Assembly: GCA_947465495.1 (NCBI GenBank) | Contig: CANIAS010000017.1 | Location: 1-48,111, forward strand | Reading direction: 5' to 3' | Source of the DNA: Candidatus Pollutiaquabacter sp. | Lineage (GTDB): Bacteria; Bacteroidota; Bacteroidia; AKYH767-A; 2013-40CM-41-45 | DNA length: 48,111 nucleotides | Part shown: piece by piece, positions 33,445 through 42,530 of the stretch | Layout of the letters: every line of letters starts with the position of its first letter | How positions within the stretch are numbered: position 1 is the stretch's first letter | Translations under genes and position numbers: made by a program | The notes under the pieces: generated by a model | What the model saw: only the letters and a program-made list of their open reading frames with translations | Told to the model about the DNA's origin: nothing | Database searches by the model: none

Positions 33445-33939
33445 ATGTCAACCGACTTGCACCTGCCCGATTCTAACGATCGTTTGGAACGTTACCAATC
33501 CTTGATTCTACAGTTACCGGCATTGATGGATGATGCCGTTGGCCGTATTGCCAATGCCGCCAATTTTGCGGCTGCTATCAAGGACTTTTTCGGATTTCAT
33601 TGGGTTGGATTTTATTTTATACAAGACGTAAATGGCACACCTGAGCTTGTCCTTGGACCTTTCCAGGGACCAGTTGCATGCACACGCATTGCGCTGGGTC
33701 GTGGTGTTTGCGGAACCGCTTGGCAGCGCTGCGAGACGGTGGTAGTTCCGGATGTTGAGCTGTTTCCTGGCCATATTGCCTGTAGCTCATTATCTCGTTC
33801 TGAAATTGTGTTGCCCGTTTTTTCGGAAGGAAGAATAATTGGTGTGCTGGATATCGATAGTGCTGTTGAAGATGATTTTACGTCGCTGGATGTTACATCA
33901 CTGCAGGAACTTGTAAAAATCGCAGAGCGCTATTTATGA
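33445..33939 (+). CDS. GAF-domain free methionine-(R)-sulfoxide reductase
   Basis: 164 residues from the ATG at 33445. A GAF domain of the fRMsr type: HWVGFYFIQDVNGTPELVLG, then FQGPVACTRIALGRGVCGTA with two of the redox cysteines, and PGHIACSSLSRSEIVLPVF with the catalytic cysteine, ending VLDIDSAVEDDF. The enzyme reduces free Met-(R)-O to methionine, a cytosolic oxidative-damage repair. All three catalytic cysteines are present. The stop overlaps the start of the next gene as ATGA (33936-33939), so the two are translationally coupled. Confidence 0.88.
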   Translation: MSTDLHLPDSNDRLERYQSLILQLPALMDDAVGRIANAANFAAAIKDFFGFHWVGFYFIQDVNGTPELVLGPFQGPVACTRIALGRGVCGTAWQRCETVVVPDVELFPGHIACSSLSRSEIVLPVFSEGRIIGVLDIDSAVEDDFTSLDVTSLQELVKIAERYL

Positions 33940-35549
33940 TGCGGAAGTCGTTTTTTTTCCTTCTTGGATGTACTGCCTCCCTGTTAGCTTCTTGCGCATT
34001 GCAAGTTGCTCCGACCGGCGGAGTTCGTGACGAAATCCCTCCCATACTTCTTTCTGTCGAACCAGCAGACGGATCGACTCGTTTCAATGCCTCAGAGATT
34101 GTCTTTCGGTTCGATGAAAATCTGCAGCTAAAAGATGTCAATAGTAAGTTGGTTATTTCACCACCGTTGAAACATGTTCCATTGGTAAAAGCTCGTAAGG
34201 AGAAACTGGTCGTTACACTGGATGACACCTTATTGCCGAACACTACGTATGCATTTAATTTCGGAGATGCAGTAGCCGATCTGAACGAAGGGAATTCTGT
34301 CAAGGACCTCACCTACGTGATTTCAACCGGCGACATCATCGATACGCTGGTAGTCAATGGAAGTGTCGTTCGTTCCGAAAATCTCGTTCCAGAGAAGTCC
34401 ATGTTGGTATTGCTTCATCCTGCTACTGCCGATGATTCTGCCATTTATCGCGATCGTCCCCGCTATTTCACGCGCACCCGCGACGATGGCTCTTTTAAAA
34501 TCACCAACGTAGCTCCCGGTAATTATCGCATATATGCCTTGATGGATCACAATGATAATTATGTATTGGATGACCCTTCCGAGCGAATCGCCTTTCTTTC
34601 ACAAGCGGTCGAGCCATCGAATATATCGTATGAGTTGTTTTCGTTCCAGAAGGAATTGCTTCCTGCATTAACAAAAGCATCCAACGACGGTCCGGGTAAA
34701 ATCAATATTATTTTCAATCGCCCGTTTCCAGTTGTAAATGTGAGTTTGTTGTCCGATTCAACAGCGTTGCAGGTTTGCCATCGCTTCACGTCCATGACAA
34801 GCGATACGTTGGTGTACTGGTATAAAAACATGGAAGCGGATACCGCAAGCTTCTTGTTGGCATTTCAGGATCGTGTTGACACAGTAACGGTTCAGCTGAT
34901 GAAGAAGCAAAGTGCTATGGCAAAAAAACGTGGCTTTGACCTCGATGTAGCGGTACTGCTGGATGCAAATGGTGTACAACCGCCTAATCGTCCTCTGGTC
35001 GTCACCTGCAATCATCCGGTGGAAAAAGTTGATACGGCCTTTGTAAAGTGGCAAGTTGAATCGGCGATGGTTCCTGTTTCCGAAGGCTTCCTTTCCGATT
35101 CAAGCAACTTGAAATTTACTTTCAACACTCCGTGGAAAGAAGAGCAACGCTATTCGTTACGGCTGTATCCCGGAGCATTGGTGGATGTTTATGGAATGAT
35201 GAACGATACTGTATCGGTAGACTTTTCAGTGGCTTCAGTGACGGATTATGGAACGGTGAAGGTCACATTGAGCGGCCGCTCGGTGGCTTCTGCTAGCATC
35301 CTCCAATTGGTCAGTGTAAAAGATGACATCATCCGGTCCTTTACCTTTAATGGTGATACCGCAGCGTATTATGATTTTATAAAACCTGCTTCATACAGAG
35401 TCAAGTTGATTGACGATGTTAATGGTAACGGAAAATGGGATACCGGTGATGACCTGAAGGGCGTACAACCTGAAAAAGTACGCTATTATAATGACCCCGT
35501 TCCTGTGCGTGCGAACTGGGATGTCGAAGTCAAATGGGATGTTAAATAA
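33936..35549 (+). CDS. Ig-like (Big_5) domain lipoprotein
   Basis: 537 residues. An N-terminal lipobox (LLASC, Cys20) predicts lipid anchoring, presumably to the outer membrane. The mature protein starts ALQVAPTGGVRDEIPPILLS, then an Ig-like domain typical of Bacteroidota Big_5 lipoproteins (SEIVFRFDENLQLKDVNSKL, LLPNTTYAFNFGDAVADLNE). DDGSFKITNVAPGNYRIYAL is a prealbumin/SdrD-B-like domain, and YRVKLIDDVNGNGKWDTGD is a calcium-binding-like loop. No catalytic motif. The start overlaps the fRMsr stop by 4 bases. A bidirectional terminator follows at 35550-35577. Confidence 0.82.
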   Translation: MMRKSFFFLLGCTASLLASCALQVAPTGGVRDEIPPILLSVEPADGSTRFNASEIVFRFDENLQLKDVNSKLVISPPLKHVPLVKARKEKLVVTLDDTLLPNTTYAFNFGDAVADLNEGNSVKDLTYVISTGDIIDTLVVNGSVVRSENLVPEKSMLVLLHPATADDSAIYRDRPRYFTRTRDDGSFKITNVAPGNYRIYALMDHNDNYVLDDPSERIAFLSQAVEPSNISYELFSFQKELLPALTKASNDGPGKINIIFNRPFPVVNVSLLSDSTALQVCHRFTSMTSDTLVYWYKNMEADTASFLLAFQDRVDTVTVQLMKKQSAMAKKRGFDLDVAVLLDANGVQPPNRPLVVTCNHPVEKVDTAFVKWQVESAMVPVSEGFLSDSSNLKFTFNTPWKEEQRYSLRLYPGALVDVYGMMNDTVSVDFSVASVTDYGTVKVTLSGRSVASASILQLVSVKDDIIRSFTFNGDTAAYYDFIKPASYRVKLIDDVNGNGKWDTGDDLKGVQPEKVRYYNDPVPVRANWDVEVKWDVK

Positions 35550-35577
35550 AAAGACCCTGCCGGCTGGCAGAGTCTTT
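35550..35577. terminator. Bidirectional intrinsic terminator
   Basis: 12-bp stem AAAGACCCTGCC / GGCAGAGTCTTT with loop GGCT (35562-35565). One pair is A-C mismatched on the plus strand but G-T on the minus, so it is stronger for the minus-strand deiminase gene; T-rich flanks on both sides. Confidence 0.8.
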
Positions 35578-35595
35578 CTTTTTCGAAGAGGGAAT

Positions 35596-37317
35596 TTATC
35601 GCACTACTACTTTTTGGCGAATAACCTGATTGTTTGCATTGACTTCAATCAAGTAAAGCCCGGCGGCTAATCCAGAGGTATTAAACCAAAGTCTTTTTTC
35701 ACCTGCACTGATGTTGCCATCAAAGATTGTGGCTACTTGTTTTCCCATGAGGTCGGTCAGTTGTGCATGAATAACTGTACTGGTGGTAGCACTGATTTGA
35801 AAACAGGTCAGGCCTTTTGATGGGTTAGGATAAACGGTTCCAGCTGAAATCAATGGCGACACATTACCAATTGATGTGCTGGCATCCACCTTGAACTTCC
35901 AATATCCGGCTGGCGCAGTAATAGGCCGATTTTGTGTTTTGCCAGAATTTGCTTCACCGCGTAAGTAATAATAGACCGTCGAACCTACCGGTTGAGCAGG
36001 AATGTCGCCGGTCCATTCATCTGGATTTCCGGTAGCGGACATTGCAACTGTCGTATATGCTTGTAAAGTATCTGTCCGGTAAAAAATGGTTGCTGATGCA
36101 ATACCAGATCGGTGCTGGAATAAGCCATTGACTGTATATCCTGGCACACTGCTCAATTGATCATGCAGTGGTTGATGGACAATCAGTAGCGGATCACGAG
36201 TAGCTACCTCTTTGGTGATGCAGTGAATGGCGCCAAGCGCAGGAATCATTTGGTTGCAATCAATGCCAACTACGCGATATCCCGGCATACTTTCACGCCA
36301 GATACGGAAGGCGGTGGTGTCATACTGTGGATCGTAAGTCGGTACGATGATGGTTTTATTTACGAATACAGCGTTGGCATAGGTGCGATAGTCGCCACCA
36401 GTATTCGGATATGCACCCATGGCATCAGGAGGCATGGGGATGCGCACTACTTTATAGGGAGTGCCAAATGGCGAATTGAAATTCGTGAGTATATAAGATA
36501 GGTTGGAGTCAATCGTTGGTCCGTCTGCAACTCCAGGAGGATATTCTCCGACAAGAAGCGTCTCTTCGTCTAGCAGTTTCATGTGCATGTCGATGTGATG
36601 AATCTGATCATAGGGCAGGGTGTTCATTTTAATATACCGGTTGATGCCCATGAATTGTTGCATGATGGAATCTACTTGGACTTCGGTTTTAGTAGGATTT
36701 TCATCAAGAATAAGTCTGGAAGAAAACCCGGTGCCCAGTCCGTCGCACATAAAATTTCCTCCGGTATGAATCAGATCGTAGGGGGAAGTCGTTGTTTCGT
36801 AAAGCGGAAGTCCGGTGAAGGTGGCGATGCCACGAGACACTGTGTCGTCTTTAGCACGAGGACGGTTGTAGATCCAGTCAATCAAAAATAGCGAGTCCAC
36901 ATCGTTGGTGTATACGTTCCAGGGGCCGAAGTCCCGGCACCAGACTGAATTAAATCCGGTTTGAATGAAATCCACATTGTTGGTAGAAACACCGTTTGCG
37001 TTTAGGTTAGCGATTACCTGATTAGAATCGTTACAAACGACCAGCACTTTTGTTTCAGTCCGTGCATACTCAATAATTTGACGAACGGTATTTGTATAGG
37101 TTGTCCACACGACTACGAGTGCATCGATTGGTTCCCATTCGGCAGAAGCCCTGATCGGGGAGAAGGGCGGAATGGTTATTCCGTTGGTTTGTTGCTGTCC
37201 AACCTGTCGCAAGTAGGCAGGCATGGCCGCGCGTTCAACGGGTGTAAGAGGCTGATCAGCGAATGATGAGAGCGCTGTAATAGCGAATACTAATGTAAGC
37301 AACAGGTGCCGTTTCAT
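35596..37317 (-). CDS. PPAD-like peptidylarginine deiminase with T9SS sorting domain
   Basis: 573 residues. Signal peptide at 1-20. The deiminase (pentein) fold carries the set known from Porphyromonas gingivalis PPAD: Asp129 in VWCRDFGPW, Arg152 and Arg154 in YNRPRAKDD (bind the substrate carboxylate in PPAD), His241-x-Asp243 in HHIDMHM, Asn315 in YRTYANAVF and nucleophile Cys366 in LGAIHCITKE. An Ig-like fold (~390-480) follows, then a type-A T9SS sorting domain at the C-terminus (YPNPSKG, GLAAGLYLIEV, QKVVV). It should be exported across the outer membrane and convert C-terminal arginine of peptides to citrulline, or possibly agmatine to carbamoylputrescine. The gene follows the omega-amidase gene by 28 bases. 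Confidence 0.87.
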   Translation of the reverse strand: MKRHLLLTLVFAITALSSFADQPLTPVERAAMPAYLRQVGQQQTNGITIPPFSPIRASAEWEPIDALVVVWTTYTNTVRQIIEYARTETKVLVVCNDSNQVIANLNANGVSTNNVDFIQTGFNSVWCRDFGPWNVYTNDVDSLFLIDWIYNRPRAKDDTVSRGIATFTGLPLYETTTSPYDLIHTGGNFMCDGLGTGFSSRLILDENPTKTEVQVDSIMQQFMGINRYIKMNTLPYDQIHHIDMHMKLLDEETLLVGEYPPGVADGPTIDSNLSYILTNFNSPFGTPYKVVRIPMPPDAMGAYPNTGGDYRTYANAVFVNKTIIVPTYDPQYDTTAFRIWRESMPGYRVVGIDCNQMIPALGAIHCITKEVATRDPLLIVHQPLHDQLSSVPGYTVNGLFQHRSGIASATIFYRTDTLQAYTTVAMSATGNPDEWTGDIPAQPVGSTVYYYLRGEANSGKTQNRPITAPAGYWKFKVDASTSIGNVSPLISAGTVYPNPSKGLTCFQISATTSTVIHAQLTDLMGKQVATIFDGNISAGEKRLWFNTSGLAAGLYLIEVNANNQVIRQKVVVR

Positions 37318-37345
37318 AAGTGGATGTTTAATGGAAGTGAAGGTA

Positions 37346-38122
37346 CTATTTGTAGTCGAATTCGTCCGCGTCCTGCCAGAATGGGAATTGGTTCCTAAAA
37401 TTAATCAATGATTTTTTTTCAAGGGTTGCTTGAAGTACCATTTTTTGGTGGGCAGTAGCGGCACTTGTTTTTTCGCCAAGGAAATCATAGATGGCAGTAT
37501 CGCCAGAATGCAGGATTCCGTTACCATCCGCGCCGACTCGGTTGACGGCCACTACATAGCTTTGATTTTCGATCGCTCGCGCCGGCAGTAGCATTTTCCA
37601 GGCAGCGTTTCTGCGCTCTGGCCAATTAGCCACATATAATAAAAGGTCGTAATCGAAATTCTTCGAGCGTCTGCTCCAAACGGGGAATCGTAAGTCGTAA
37701 CAGATTAGTGGAAAAATGGCCCATCCTTTACACGTGAAAATCAAACGTTGATTTCCGGCGGTATAGGTTTTCTCTTCGCCGGCCAGTCTGAAAAGATGGC
37801 GCTTATCGTACTGTTGATAGGTGCCGTCCGGCTGCATCCAGATTAATCGGTTATAATATGATCCATCTACGTGGATTATTAGACTTCCGGTTACGACGGC
37901 TTGCAATTGTATGGCCATTCTACGCATCCACTGCATCGAAGGGCCTTCCAAGGGCTCAGCATTACTTTTAGCATTCATGGTGAATCCGGTGGAGAACATT
38001 TCAGGCAATACGACCAAATCGGTCGTTCCTTCAAGACCGGTAAGTAATTTCTGAAGTTCCGAAAGGTTAGCAGGTGCATTTTCCCAGTGAAGCGGAGTCT
38101 GAAGAAGTGTAATACGTAACAT
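37346..38122 (-). CDS. Omega-amidase / nitrilase-family hydrolase (YafV-like)
   Basis: 258 residues from the ATG at 38122 (MLRITLLQTPLHWE); an ATG four codons upstream (38134) also fits. Nitrilase triad: Glu in LVVLPEMFSTGF, Lys in YDKRHLFRLAGE and Cys in IFPLICYDLRFPVW. These phrases are those of YafV/MtnU, an omega-amidase that hydrolyses alpha-ketoglutaramate to alpha-ketoglutarate and ammonia. It sits 22 bases downstream of a methionine/glutamine-type transaminase, whose by-product it would remove. Cytosolic. Confidence 0.9.
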   Translation of the reverse strand: MLRITLLQTPLHWENAPANLSELQKLLTGLEGTTDLVVLPEMFSTGFTMNAKSNAEPLEGPSMQWMRRMAIQLQAVVTGSLIIHVDGSYYNRLIWMQPDGTYQQYDKRHLFRLAGEEKTYTAGNQRLIFTCKGWAIFPLICYDLRFPVWSRRSKNFDYDLLLYVANWPERRNAAWKMLLPARAIENQSYVVAVNRVGADGNGILHSGDTAIYDFLGEKTSAATAHQKMVLQATLEKKSLINFRNQFPFWQDADEFDYK

Positions 38123-38144
38123 GGTGGGATACATTAATTATTGA

Positions 38145-39302
38145 TCATGCACGAACACGTTGTAATCGATTTGCTGCAGCGATAAGCGTTTCGTCTGTTT
38201 TTGCAAAACAAAATCGAAGCAGTCGATGGTCTTGCGGTTGACGATAGAATACAGAAGTGGGGATGGATGCAACGCCATGTTCTTTGGTAAGGCGAACGGC
38301 AAAATCGGTATCTTTTTCATCGGTGATTTCGCTGTAGTCTAGTAGTTGGAAATAAGAACCGGCAGCTGGCACGAATTTAAAGGAGGAACCGTTGAGCAGT
38401 TCCAGAAATCGGTCGCGTTTAGCTTGGAAGAAGTCCGGAAGTTCGAGGTAGTTGCGATTATTCATGAAATCAGCCAATGCATATTGCATCGGTGCATTTG
38501 CACAGAATACTACGAATTGGTGGACACGACGGAATTCCTTCATGAGATTTTCAGGAGCAATGCAATATCCCATCTTCCATCCTGTTGAATGATAGGTTTT
38601 ACCAAAGGAGTAGGTTACAAAGCTACGAGCGGCAAGTTGCGGATAACGCAAGACACTTTCGTGGCGCCTTCCATCGAAGAGCAGGTGCTCATATACCTCA
38701 TCACTCACTATGAGTACTTCAGTACCGTCGGTGATCCGGTCTAGTTCTTTTAAATCACTTTCATTAAAAAAGGAGCCCGTTGGGTTGTGCGGCGAATTGA
38801 TCAGGATCATTTTCGTACGCGGTGTCATTCTTTTTCGAACAAGGCTCCAATCGACACGATAGGTCGGAGCTTGCATTTGAATGAATACCGGAATACCTCC
38901 TGCCAGCTCGATGGCAGGCACGTAGGAATCATAGGCAGGTTCCAGGACGATGACTTCATCTCCAGGACGAATCATGGCGGTGATTGCGGTATATATAGCT
39001 TGTGTTGCTCCGCTGGTGATGGTAACTTCCGTGTCTGGATCGACGTCAGCGCCGTACAACGCTTTCGATTTATCAGCGATCGCTTTTCGAAGTGCAGGCA
39101 CACCTTGCATCGGCGCATATTGATTCAAGCCTTTGCGCATATAATGATGCACTAGGTCAATAAGCTCATTGGATACCTCGTAATTCGGAAATCCTTGAGA
39201 CAGGTTGATGGCTTCGTGTTCGGTGGCCAAAGACGACATAACGGTGAAAATCGTCGTTCCTGCCCATGGTAATTTTGACGAGATGATTCCGGGAAAATGC
39301 AT
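38145..39302 (-). CDS. Methionine/glutamine-type aminotransferase (YbdL/MtnE-like)
   Basis: A 385-residue fold-type I PLP enzyme. The catalytic Lys is in YSFGKTYHSTGWKMGY; NSPHNPTGSFF and DEVYEHLLFDG bind PLP. The N-terminal NLSQGFPNYEVS and NQYAPMQGVPALRKAIAD are typical of YbdL-like methionine aminotransferases. They transfer the amino group of glutamine to 4-methylthio-2-oxobutyrate in the last step of methionine salvage, or act on aromatic 2-oxo acids. Together with the omega-amidase directly downstream this forms the glutamine transaminase-omega-amidase pair. Start ATG at 39302, followed by a terminator hairpin between it and the REC-TM gene upstream. Confidence 0.93.
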   Translation of the reverse strand: MHFPGIISSKLPWAGTTIFTVMSSLATEHEAINLSQGFPNYEVSNELIDLVHHYMRKGLNQYAPMQGVPALRKAIADKSKALYGADVDPDTEVTITSGATQAIYTAITAMIRPGDEVIVLEPAYDSYVPAIELAGGIPVFIQMQAPTYRVDWSLVRKRMTPRTKMILINSPHNPTGSFFNESDLKELDRITDGTEVLIVSDEVYEHLLFDGRRHESVLRYPQLAARSFVTYSFGKTYHSTGWKMGYCIAPENLMKEFRRVHQFVVFCANAPMQYALADFMNNRNYLELPDFFQAKRDRFLELLNGSSFKFVPAAGSYFQLLDYSEITDEKDTDFAVRLTKEHGVASIPTSVFYRQPQDHRLLRFCFAKTDETLIAAANRLQRVRA

Positions 39303-39331
39303 AAGGGGAGTTCGTTGGATTAAAAATAAAT

Positions 39332-39356
39332 AAAAAAACCCGCGGCAAGCGCGGGT
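39332..39356 (-). terminator. Intrinsic terminator of the REC-TM / HPt / kinase operon
   Basis: On the minus strand stem ACCCGCG / CGCGGGT (39356-39350 and 39344-39338) with a 5-base loop, followed by a seven-T run. It lies 27 bases after the REC-TM stop, separating it from the aminotransferase gene. Confidence 0.85.
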
Positions 39357-39382
39357 GTGAAATAAAGTGAGACGTGTTCAGA

Positions 39383-39901
39383 TTAATACCAACCAGGATT
39401 GGAACTGATGGCCCCCTTGCTATATAATATTGCAATCAACACAATCATTGCCAAAAATGCAATTCCCAAGAGCATCGTAAGGCGTTTATAAAGCTTTGCT
39501 TCTTGCGTCAGTTTAAGACGTTTGATGATGTTAAAAATGACATTTTCGGAGCGGTGGAACGCACTTTCATTCTTAACGATGTAATCGTAGGCTCCGTACT
39601 TCATGGTATTGACCGCTACTTCTATTTTGTCCTGACCACTAAACATGACAACTTCGGTATCAGGAGCCAATTTCTTGACTTCTTTCAGAATGTCCAATCC
39701 GTCCATGGCATCTTTCCCAACCAGGTCGAAGTTGTAATCAAGGAAAATGATTTGCGGATTCAATCCCATATTTTTCAAGCACTCTTCCCCTGATCCAAAC
39801 ACATGGATAGAGATGGTGGAGTATTTGCTCAGGTAATCCTGAAGCATCATAGCTTGCATGGGATCGTCATCGACGATGAAGATCGTTTGGATCTGATTCA
39901 T
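39383..39901 (-). CDS. Membrane-anchored response regulator (REC plus one C-terminal TM helix), copy 2
   Basis: 172 residues. Complete REC at ~3-125: Asp11-13, phospho-acceptor Asp55 in IIFLDYNFDLVG, Ser88 in VVMFSGQDK and Lys110 in YDYIVKNES. A basic or amphipathic stretch (IIKRLKLTQEAKLYKRL) leads to one membrane helix (~142-160) and a short exposed tail (SKGAISSNPGWY). There is no DNA-binding or catalytic output domain. It shares architecture and signatures (SAQDK/SGQDK, DYFVK/DYIVK plus NES) with the protein at 7200-7730. It is last in a minus-strand operon after an HPt protein (94 bases) and a REC-HK-REC kinase, so it is the probable final acceptor of that relay. Start ATG at 39901. Confidence 0.87.
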   Translation of the reverse strand: MNQIQTIFIVDDDPMQAMMLQDYLSKYSTISIHVFGSGEECLKNMGLNPQIIFLDYNFDLVGKDAMDGLDILKEVKKLAPDTEVVMFSGQDKIEVAVNTMKYGAYDYIVKNESAFHRSENVIFNIIKRLKLTQEAKLYKRLTMLLGIAFLAMIVLIAILYSKGAISSNPGWY

Positions 39902-39995
39902 ATTCTTGGTTTATCCGTTCAAAATTAGGAATTATTTGAAAGGGGTAAAATTCGTCGAGCAGGGAGTTTTCAGCTATTCGCTGATAAATTCCACG

Positions 39996-40337
39996 TCAGG
40001 CGATTTCGGCCGCAAGCTCTTCCATCGCCTTTCGGCAAAGGCCATCGAATTCCGTTAGCATGCCAGGTAATTTATCTAGCTCTGTTTTCGTCGAGGCATG
40101 ATGCTCCAGCGCTTTAATCAGGGGTTCGGCAGCTTTAATGCCCATGTAGGAGATTTGCGGCTTCAAAGCATGGGCCGCGGCGCGAAGGCCGTCATAATTC
40201 TCGCTTTCAAGGCTGGTTTTCATGTTTGTCAGCGAGTTCGGACAGAGTTGAAGAAACATGGAGATGTATTTCTTCATCTTGTCTTTGTTTCCTCCTGCAA
40301 ATGTATTCAGGAAGGTAAGGTCGGTGATTCTTTCCAT
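39996..40337 (-). CDS. Stand-alone HPt phosphotransfer protein
   Basis: 113 residues from the ATG at 40337 (a TTG at 40355 is less likely). A single four-helix HPt domain with phospho-acceptor His56 in AAAHALKPQISYMGI. It shuttles phosphate between receiver domains. The upstream kinase (39 bases away) ends in a receiver but lacks an HPt, and downstream is a REC-TM protein, so this protein is placed to link the two. No membrane segment. Confidence 0.9.
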   Translation of the reverse strand: MERITDLTFLNTFAGGNKDKMKKYISMFLQLCPNSLTNMKTSLESENYDGLRAAAHALKPQISYMGIKAAEPLIKALEHHASTKTELDKLPGMLTEFDGLCRKAMEELAAEIA

Positions 40338-40376
40338 AGTGAATGGTTGAGACAATTCGTCGTTAGTTCCAATTGA

Positions 40377-41996
40377 CTACTTCAGCACCAATTTTCCGAT
40401 TTTGAAAATCAGGTCATTGGGGTCAAATGGTTTCGCAATATACTGATCAACCCCCGAATCATAACATTTATCAACCTCCTCTTTCGTCACATTGGCTGTC
40501 ATAGCCATTATTTTAATGGAATTCTTTGGCGATGGAAGTTCCGTTCGAATTCGCCGAATAGCTTCGAAGCCGTCCATGACCGGCATTTGGATATCCATGA
40601 GTATCAAATCGTAGGAACCCGTAGATGCTTTTTCGAGCCCTTCAGCGCCGTTTTCGGCAATGTCGATGGTGATTTCTGGTATCATATCGTTCAAGGTGTC
40701 TGTAGCGACCATTTGATTGAAGACGTTGTCTTCCACTAAAAGTATGCGAAGGCCTTTCAGTTTAGACACATCCGTAGCAGTTGGTAGGGGTGGTTTTTCA
40801 AGGTCTTTTTCATCGCCGATGCCAAAAGGAAGTGTGAATGAAAACGTCGTTCCGCTGCCGACTTCGGATACAAGGTCAATCGATCCTCCGTGAAGATCAA
40901 TCAACTGTTTGGAAATGGTTAACCCTAACCCTGTTCCTCCAAATTTACGGTTGGTATTACTGCTGGCTTGGGAGAAGCTGTCAAATATGACGCCGATAGT
41001 ATCCGATGCTATACCAATACCTGTATCGACCACTTTGAAATCTATAACACACCGCTGAGGCAATAGCTCTGCCAGTCGGACCAGTAAATTTACAGATCCT
41101 ACTTCGGTGAATTTAATGGCGTTTCCTAGTAGGTTGAGTAGGATTTGACTTAATCGGACAGGGTCGCCAATCAGCACCTTTGGAATCGCATCGTCGATGT
41201 CCATACTTAATTTAAGGCCTTTTTCCGCCGACCGCACAAGCATGATTTGATATAGATTGTTGAAAGTAGACTGTAGCGAGAAAGCGGTCTTCTCGAGTAT
41301 CATCTTGCCAGCTTCAATCTTGGATATGTCTAAGATGTCGTTGATGATTACCAGCAAGTTCTCGGATGATTTTTTGATGGTGTCAAGGTACTTGGCTTGC
41401 TGGTCATCTAAGTTGGACTTCAGGAGCAAATGGGTGAGGCCAATGATAGAGTTAAGCGGTGTGCGAATTTCGTGGCTCATATTCGCCAAGAATTGTTGTT
41501 TGAATTTTTCGCTTTGACGCGCTTTGTCTTTCTCTAGCTCAGCGCGTTCTTTGGCAATTAGTGTGAATTCAAGTTGTTCGTGCGCTTTAATTCCTTGCCG
41601 GATCATGCGCACTTCGCTGAGGGTTTTCATGATTGTTACTTCCAAATCAGCAAAGTCGATGGGCTTTGTGATGAAGTCAAAGGCCCCGCTATTCATTGCT
41701 TTTCGGATGTTCTCCAGATCGCCATATGCACTTACCACAACAGCTTTGAAGGAACCCGCCTGTTTTTTCAATCGAGTAAGCAAGGTGAGCCCATCCATCA
41801 CTGGCATATTGATATCGGTGAGCACCATGTCAAACTCCCGCCCCGAAGAGTTCAGTTTAGTCAACGCTTCTTCGCCATTGACGGCAAAGTCAAATTTAAG
41901 TTCTCCTCCTTTGATCTGCCGGCGAAATCGCTGGCGAATCAATAATTCTATATCCGGTTCGTCGTCAACGACAAGAATGAGCGGCGGGAAAGACAT
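40377..41996 (-). CDS. Hybrid histidine kinase REC-HisKA-HATPase-REC
   Basis: 539 residues, cytosolic with no membrane helix and no PAS. REC1 at ~5-125 (Asp61 in [13 protein letters not shown], Lys111). A coiled linker (~130-168) leads to HisKA (His175 in [11 protein letters not shown]), HATPase_c ([27 protein letters not shown]), and REC2 at ~415-535 (Asp468 in [13 protein letters not shown], Lys in AKPFDP). With no sensor domain, input probably comes through phosphorylation of the N-terminal REC by another kinase. REC2 would pass phosphate to the HPt protein encoded next. Start ATG at 41996. Confidence 0.93.
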   Translation of the reverse strand: MSFPPLILVVDDEPDIELLIRQRFRRQIKGGELKFDFAVNGEEALTKLNSSGREFDMVLTDINMPVMDGLTLLTRLKKQAGSFKAVVVSAYGDLENIRKAMNSGAFDFITKPIDFADLEVTIMKTLSEVRMIRQGIKAHEQLEFTLIAKERAELEKDKARQSEKFKQQFLANMSHEIRTPLNSIIGLTHLLLKSNLDDQQAKYLDTIKKSSENLLVIINDILDISKIEAGKMILEKTAFSLQSTFNNLYQIMLVRSAEKGLKLSMDIDDAIPKVLIGDPVRLSQILLNLLGNAIKFTEVGSVNLLVRLAELLPQRCVIDFKVVDTGIGIASDTIGVIFDSFSQASSNTNRKFGGTGLGLTISKQLIDLHGGSIDLVSEVGSGTTFSFTLPFGIGDEKDLEKPPLPTATDVSKLKGLRILLVEDNVFNQMVATDTLNDMIPEITIDIAENGAEGLEKASTGSYDLILMDIQMPVMDGFEAIRRIRTELPSPKNSIKIMAMTANVTKEEVDKCYDSGVDQYIAKPFDPNDLIFKIGKLVLK

Positions 41997-42530
41997 AGCA
42001 AGGAGTTATTACCACTTCCAAGTTAATCAATAATCGGGTGTTGAGTAAGCCTGGAAAGCATCGTTGTCACGCTATTTAAGAGGAGATAAATCATGTTTTT
42101 GGTAAACGATTCATCAACAGAGAAAATAATGTTTCAGGAGTCGGAACGCAATGTCTGCCATAATTTTATTCTGCGGATCACTACTTTACCCTCTTGCAAT
42201 TAACAATTCCGCCACGTGAAAAAGTGAGCTGAAAATCGTAGTTGAATAGCATTTCAAGTATTGGATGGTATTCGATTTCCTTACGACATCATTGGTAATA
42301 CCTTTAAAAGCCGCTCTGGATAAGCATTTTAGAGGTTTTACAGAGTGAGAATGCGTGTTGCTAAACCCGAATAATGCAGCTTCTGTAGAGGGAGCACTCG
42401 GTGAATTTTGCAAGATTTCTCCTATGAAAATTTCAATTTTCATTGTGAATAACTTCTCGTTTTCATAGTGCGTGCATTGCGTTTTGCTTTGTTGATTTGT
42501 GTCATTGAATTAACCCAAAACAATCAAACA
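41997..42530. other. Intergenic region before the histone-like gene
   Basis: 534 bases between divergent genes. An 85-codon minus-strand frame (42186-42443) has no family character and is rejected. A 36-codon plus-strand frame at 42093-42203 is preceded by AAGAGGAGATAAATC, unusually like a Shine-Dalgarno site for this phylum, but its product has no recognisable feature. No terminator or clear promoter was found. Confidence 0.4.

Noticed and set aside
42186-42443. 85-codon minus-strand frame before the histone-like gene
   Set aside because: No signal peptide, domain or promoter; product looks random.
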